Shown here: piece by piece, positions 55,976 through 60,000 of the stretch
Position numbering within the stretch: the first letter of the stretch is position 1
Layout: each line of letters starts with the position of its first letter
Source: Adiantum capillus-veneris
Taxonomy: Eukaryota; Streptophyta; Polypodiopsida; Polypodiales; Pteridaceae
DNA length: 60,000 bases
Assembly (NCBI GenBank): GCA_014529385.2
Contig: CM043966.1
Coordinates: forward strand, 143,270,711 to 143,330,710
Reading direction: 5' to 3'
Translations under genes and position numbers: made by a program
Notes under the pieces: model-generated
What the model saw: the letters and a program-made list of their open reading frames with translations, nothing else
The model's database searches: none
Told to the model about the DNA's origin: nothing

Positions 55976-57957
55976 ATGGCAATTGCGGGCTAGCTTTTGT
56001 GTTTATATGTTGTTAGGGATTAGGCAAAAAACTCATATGTGGTCTAAAGTGTTCTCTAAGCTAAAGCAATGTTAATTTTTTGGTAGTGGGATCCCCCCTT
56101 AGCACTCCTATTTTGTGAACTCATTGGGTATTTCCCTTTGGTTTTTGGCACTGATCGTGGCCATTGAGTGCACATTGAATTAACCCTCCTCCCAAGGCAT
56201 CAACTTCTACACTACCCGCCTACTACTTCATACACTCCTAGTCCCCACTTATCTCTCTTCCTTTCTCTCTTTCCCTCATCCCCATTTGTCTTCACGTTGC
56301 TGCACTATGAAGGCGGCTCCATAGATGATGTCGTGCACTGGCTTTCACAAAAACTACAATCCCGTGGGGATTATGTAGCCATATATGGGGATTGCAGCTC
56401 CTGTACCAATGTTGGATGAAGCTAACTACACTAAACAAGATTACCTACTTAACAAGTTGAGGGGTTGTTTTACACACTTACTTAGCCTTGTTTATTTTAT
56501 TATTAAAGACAGAGTGAGTGTTACTGTGAGTGACTCCGATTTTACTCCTCGCACCATGGATTTTACTGAGCAACCAATTGCTACACAGGTAAACAATTTA
56601 TTTTTTTCACTGTGGTCGATTGCATAAAGTTGAAAATACTTGGTATTTTAGGAAAGCTACCTCTGATGCAAATGGTTGTTGTTGGCCTCTTCTTTGACTC
56701 AATTTAGCCTCACTTAGCCTTGAATATACTGTATTACTAGCTTCTGTGATGCATTCTCGCTATTGGTTGAGGCCAAAATGATCTTTATAGTCTTGTTTAA
56801 AAAACCTCACCACTCGGTGCTTTGATTTTAATGGTAGCTGCATGGGCTGGTTTGTGAAAGTATCTTGATCTTTTTGAGGGAATGGTTCTAGATGACTTTG
56901 AGTTACATACTGTCTACATCTTGTTGTTATCTCAGTTATCTTTTGGTTTTGCACTTACTATGATAAAGGAAACCTGTGGCTTGATTATTTGTGGGGGATG
57001 GATTGAGCAATGTTGGCTCCTTCCCAAGGCTCCCTCTCAGATTTGGGTAAAATGTCCCACTTTTTTTATGATGGTGTGGTGGTGATCTAATAGTTACTAG
57101 GTATCTCAACTAGTCCTTGGATTTACATTTTTATGAGAGAAGCTTCTTCTTCATTCGATAACAAGCTTGATGTTGTATGTTCTCACTCCCGTAGGGATTA
57201 CACTTAGAATGGATGGCTAGAATGGCTATGGTTAATGAGATTGGCTGTGATTTTGGTTTGACTTAACTTCACCAACGGGTTATCAAAGCTTATATGGATA
57301 ATGACTGCTACGACTGTACATTATTGAGAGCTGGTTCTTGTCTTCATAGGATAAGGAACTGAAGAAATTCAATTTGGCTATACGGTTAAATAGATGATTT
57401 ATGACTCACGATCAAAACTTTGGCTTATACTAACTATAGCTAGACTCCTTCGCTGACTCATAGCTCTAGTTCTAAGGGCTTTAATATAATTTAAATGCCG
57501 GATTTTGCAGACCATGGCTTGATACTTTGGCTTATACTATGGGTTCTAATGGGAATATTTTACCTACTTCTGAACAAACCACTCTAGGAAACTTTTTGCT
57601 TTATACCGTCTAAATACTATTGGTTTTAATAGGTGATAATAATATTAGTAGTCTTCGGATTTTTTACTTAATATGTTTCTATGAACCTGGTTATTTATAT
57701 GTGAGGCTGGCTTGCTAGGTTATGTTTCTCAGTATTAATGGCCATCTGGATGATGGCAGCCATCTGTTGGCTTGGAATGCTTAGCCGATATAGTGGTATT
57801 AATATTTTCTACTTAGTTTTTGTTGATAGACTTAAAAAAATAGGCCATTTTTTTTGGCTTGGGATGACTACCTGGTATGAGGTTAAGAAACTTTTCTATT
57901 TAAAAATGTTTTGGTGATATGGTTAACTTCACTGACTGATTGCTGGCTTGGGTTGTT
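55976..57957. other. Unassigned sequence; repeat shared with 44099 at its right end
   Basis: Short frames (for example 56168-56419 and 56385-56627) have no recognisable motifs. CACAGGTAAAC at 56584 resembles a splice donor but has no supporting coding signal. 57847-57957 matches 44099-44213 and breaks off exactly at the LTR start at 57958. Confidence 0.55.
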
Positions 57958-58971
57958 TGTTAACTGAGCCGACGTCAGTTAACAGGAGCTGCTAAAGATC
58001 AAAGCCTTATGAATGCACATCGAAGATGAATATGAAGAAGCAGTGAAGATTGGACTTACACACTTTTCACATTTTTCAAAAAATGGCCATGTATTGTAAT
58101 TTCCCAAATTATTTAGCCATTGTGATAATTGTAACGTGTTACGGGCTCAATAAGAGTTCCAAGGTGTAAAGCATAGGTCAGTTAGTGTACCGAGGTTGCA
58201 TATATAATAAGTGTGGAGCCTTAAAGGTGTTGGGCACCGGACATTACACATTTTAGACCTTGGCTAAGGTATAAAAGCCAACTTTGTAAAGATTTAATTA
58301 ATTTTTGGATAATGAAAAACACAATGTGAGCTAACAACGCTCACTCCTCTCCTTCTCGTGCTTCCTACTCCCTCCCCGGTTGTCACATTGCTGTTGCGTT
58401 TGTTGCATTGCAACTACAGGTAAAAGCTCTACGCATTGATGCAAACACATCACGATATTTCGTAGCTTCCGGCATCGCCGACCCGCTGCCGAATTTCATC
58501 ATAACTAGGAATTTACACTTTCAAATAAAAAACTAAGCATAGGCGGGGTATTGGGGCATCATTGCTAAGCATTTAGATGCATTCTGGGTGAAAAAAATGA
58601 CTAGGTCAAAAATTCACTGCTGTTAATAATCATGATTTTGGAACGTGACCTAAAGTGGGGTTTGAGACCATAATCATGTGTGCTTAGGTCTTATAAACAT
58701 GTCCTAGAAGTTTCGTTACGTTTGGATGTCATTTGATGCTGTAACAGATGTGATTTGTTTACCGATGAGCGACTGGCTTTTGGTGATTTGAGTCACTTGA
58801 GTTTACCTTGAGTTAGATGTGAGTTGTTAGTTGTTTTTAGAGAGATTGACAACCTCTTGTAGCCTCTATACACTAGTCGAGTCAGCTTCATCCCATAGAT
58901 TGACAATTTAATCATGGTTCTCGCTAATATTGCAATAAGATAGGATGGTGAGGTTAGACACGCGTCCCACA
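57958..58971 (+). repeat. 5' LTR (~1014 bp) of the right-edge gypsy element
   Basis: It starts with a perfect 9-bp inverted repeat, TGTTAACTG - 9 bases - CAGTTAACA (57958-57984), contains a TATA box TATAAAAG at 58270-58277, and ends CGCGTCCCACA. The second LTR is outside the window, so the inner end depends on the primer site. Confidence 0.75.
58270..58277 (+). promoter_or_regulatory. TATA box in the LTR
   Basis: GGTATAAAAGCC, about 310 bp into the LTR, a plausible core promoter. The start of transcription is not determined. Confidence 0.6.
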
Positions 58972-58973
58972 TT

Positions 58974-58993
58974 TGGCGCTGCTGTCAGGGATC
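58974..58993 (+). other. Primer binding site, TGGCGC type
   Basis: TGGCGCTGCTGTCAGGGATC differs from the common plant gypsy primer site TGGCGCCGTTGCCGGGGATC at a few bases (C-to-T and G-to-A changes). Confidence 0.75.
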
Positions 58994-60000
58994 GAAGAGA
59001 TCTAAACTAAAGAAAAACACGAGTGTCTTGTGTAGTTGTCCATTAACTTCCTCTAGGTTCACCTACAGTTAAACTTTTTCTTTAAAACCACATAGCTTAA
59101 GAGTGTCGTCTTTTGCTGTGTAGAGGTAGCTTGGAAGTAATCGTACTTGCTGAGTGCCTTTAGGATTGTAGGATTAGATTAGGATTTTGAGAATGACTGA
59201 TAAACAAGACAAGTCTTAAGATCAAGGCTAAAAAAACCATAAAAAATAAGAAAACGAGTGTTTGTGGACACTTTCCACAACCCCATTGCAGTAGAACCGA
59301 GGAGTAGGGTAAGTAGAATCCGAGGTGGGTTTCAGAACATCGCTCTCTCCAAAAGAATCACTTGTAAGTTGTTATGTGAAGTTGTAGACTTTCAGGTCTA
59401 CGGCTAGAAATAGCTCGAAAAGACTCCAAACCACTCAATCCGACTGGAGAGTATGCTTAGAAGTTGTATAAACCAGTGGGTAAGCTCAAGGACACATTGA
59501 GGTAAAAATTTCAAGAGTTTGTAAAAACTCAGATTATTTACTTTTTCTTGACATTTTAGGCCAAATTAAGTTTTGACTTGATTCATAGGCTAGAAATAAC
59601 TCCTGAAAAGACTCTCTAGTGAAAAATTGCAAAAAAGTGTTCATTTTGGACATAAAGTAAATAATCATGAATATTTACTTTCAGCTCAAAATTTGACCGA
59701 GGTTCATACCAGTGACTCATTACATGTGTACAAACAACTTTTGTAAAGGCATAAAAGATTTGGATCACCAAACTGGCAAAAAACTAAAGTTTGTACTGAC
59801 TTTTTGAAACTTTAGTGTAAATTGGGAAAAAATTTGTCCAAACTTGATGAAATTTGATTCATAGGCTTATATTGATGTGATAAACATGTGTATATGATCA
59901 CTTGACCAAAAAGATGCAAAAAGTTGCCAGTTGTAAATAATCGCGATTATTTACATCTGCCCCATTTTTCAAATTTTTTGACTAAATTAGCATACCACTA
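58994..60000 (+). other. Leader of the right-edge gypsy element
   Basis: No long ORF on either strand. Phrases such as TAAATAATCRYGATTATTTAC recur (59650 and 59935). Nothing further identified. Confidence 0.5.

Larger units (their letters stand above)
57958..60000 (+). mobile_element. Ty3/gypsy (Tat/Athila-like) element, 5' LTR and leader, cut by window edge
   Basis: The left border is set by loss of similarity to the repeat shared with 44213 and by a TG start. An LTR of about 1.0 kb is followed by TGGCGCTGCTGTCAGGGATC, close to the TGGCGCCGTTGCCGGGGATC primer site common in plant Tat/Athila-type gypsy elements. No coding frame appears before the window ends, as expected for the long leaders of this group. 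The lineage name rests on the primer site only. Confidence 0.78.

Noticed and set aside
56385-56627. ORF followed by a splice-donor-like CAGGTAAAC
   Set aside because: No recognisable domain, acceptor or neighbouring exon; the donor motif alone is common by chance.

Overview
The window reads as a transposon-dense intergenic region of a large land-plant nuclear genome. Evidence: Ty3/gypsy chromovirus and Ty1/copia LTR retrotransposons with plant-type initiator-Met primer binding sites (TGGTATCAGAGC), a Tat/Athila-like TGGCGC primer site, modest GC content, and many (CT)n(CA)n microsatellites. I found no cellular protein gene, tRNA, rRNA or CRISPR array. I cannot name the species; the microsatellite style would suit a fern or another large plant genome, but that is a guess.

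Layout. 1-2573: minus-strand Ty3/gypsy element (protease, zinc knuckle, gag, leader and LTR) running off the left edge and inserted into an older element. 2574-~7715: that older minus-strand chromovirus-type element (RNase H, RT, protease, gag, PBS, 5' LTR). ~7716-14293: non-coding dispersed repeat family (called R1 here) with large microsatellites. 14294-14724: an unrecognised ORF. 14725-26575: a Ty3/gypsy derivative that keeps gag but has no pol, with a 152-bp tandem array before its 3' LTR; that 3' LTR is split by a nearly complete Ty1/copia element (19936-24920, TSD CATAA). 27317-31326: a compact Ty1/copia deletion derivative with three identical-length LTRs (TSD TAAAA), inserted into an R1 copy whose uninterrupted paralogue is present at ~9651. 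31327-33613: rest of that R1 copy. 33614-42740: a young, almost intact chromovirus (TSD CACCC) of the same family as the older element on the left. 44476-50121: a non-coding LTR element on the minus strand (TSD CTACT). 50122-57957: unannotated sequence with R1 pieces. 57958-60000: 5' LTR, PBS and leader of another Ty3/gypsy element cut by the right edge.

How the parts act together: nothing here is an operon. Autonomous-type elements (chromovirus, copia) encode gag and pol; the gag-only element, the deleted copia and the non-coding LTR element would need enzymes supplied in trans. The most distinctive observations are: (1) a -1 frame switch inside gag shared by the young and the old chromovirus copy; (2) paired ATTGG...CCAAT modules at a near-constant 21-22 bp spacing, repeated in the chromovirus LTRs and kept in the old copy; (3) an exactly 152-bp-periodic array in the gag-only element; (4) an SR-protein-like arginine/serine domain in Gag; and (5) a coding-free LTR element of 5.6 kb recognisable only from its termini.
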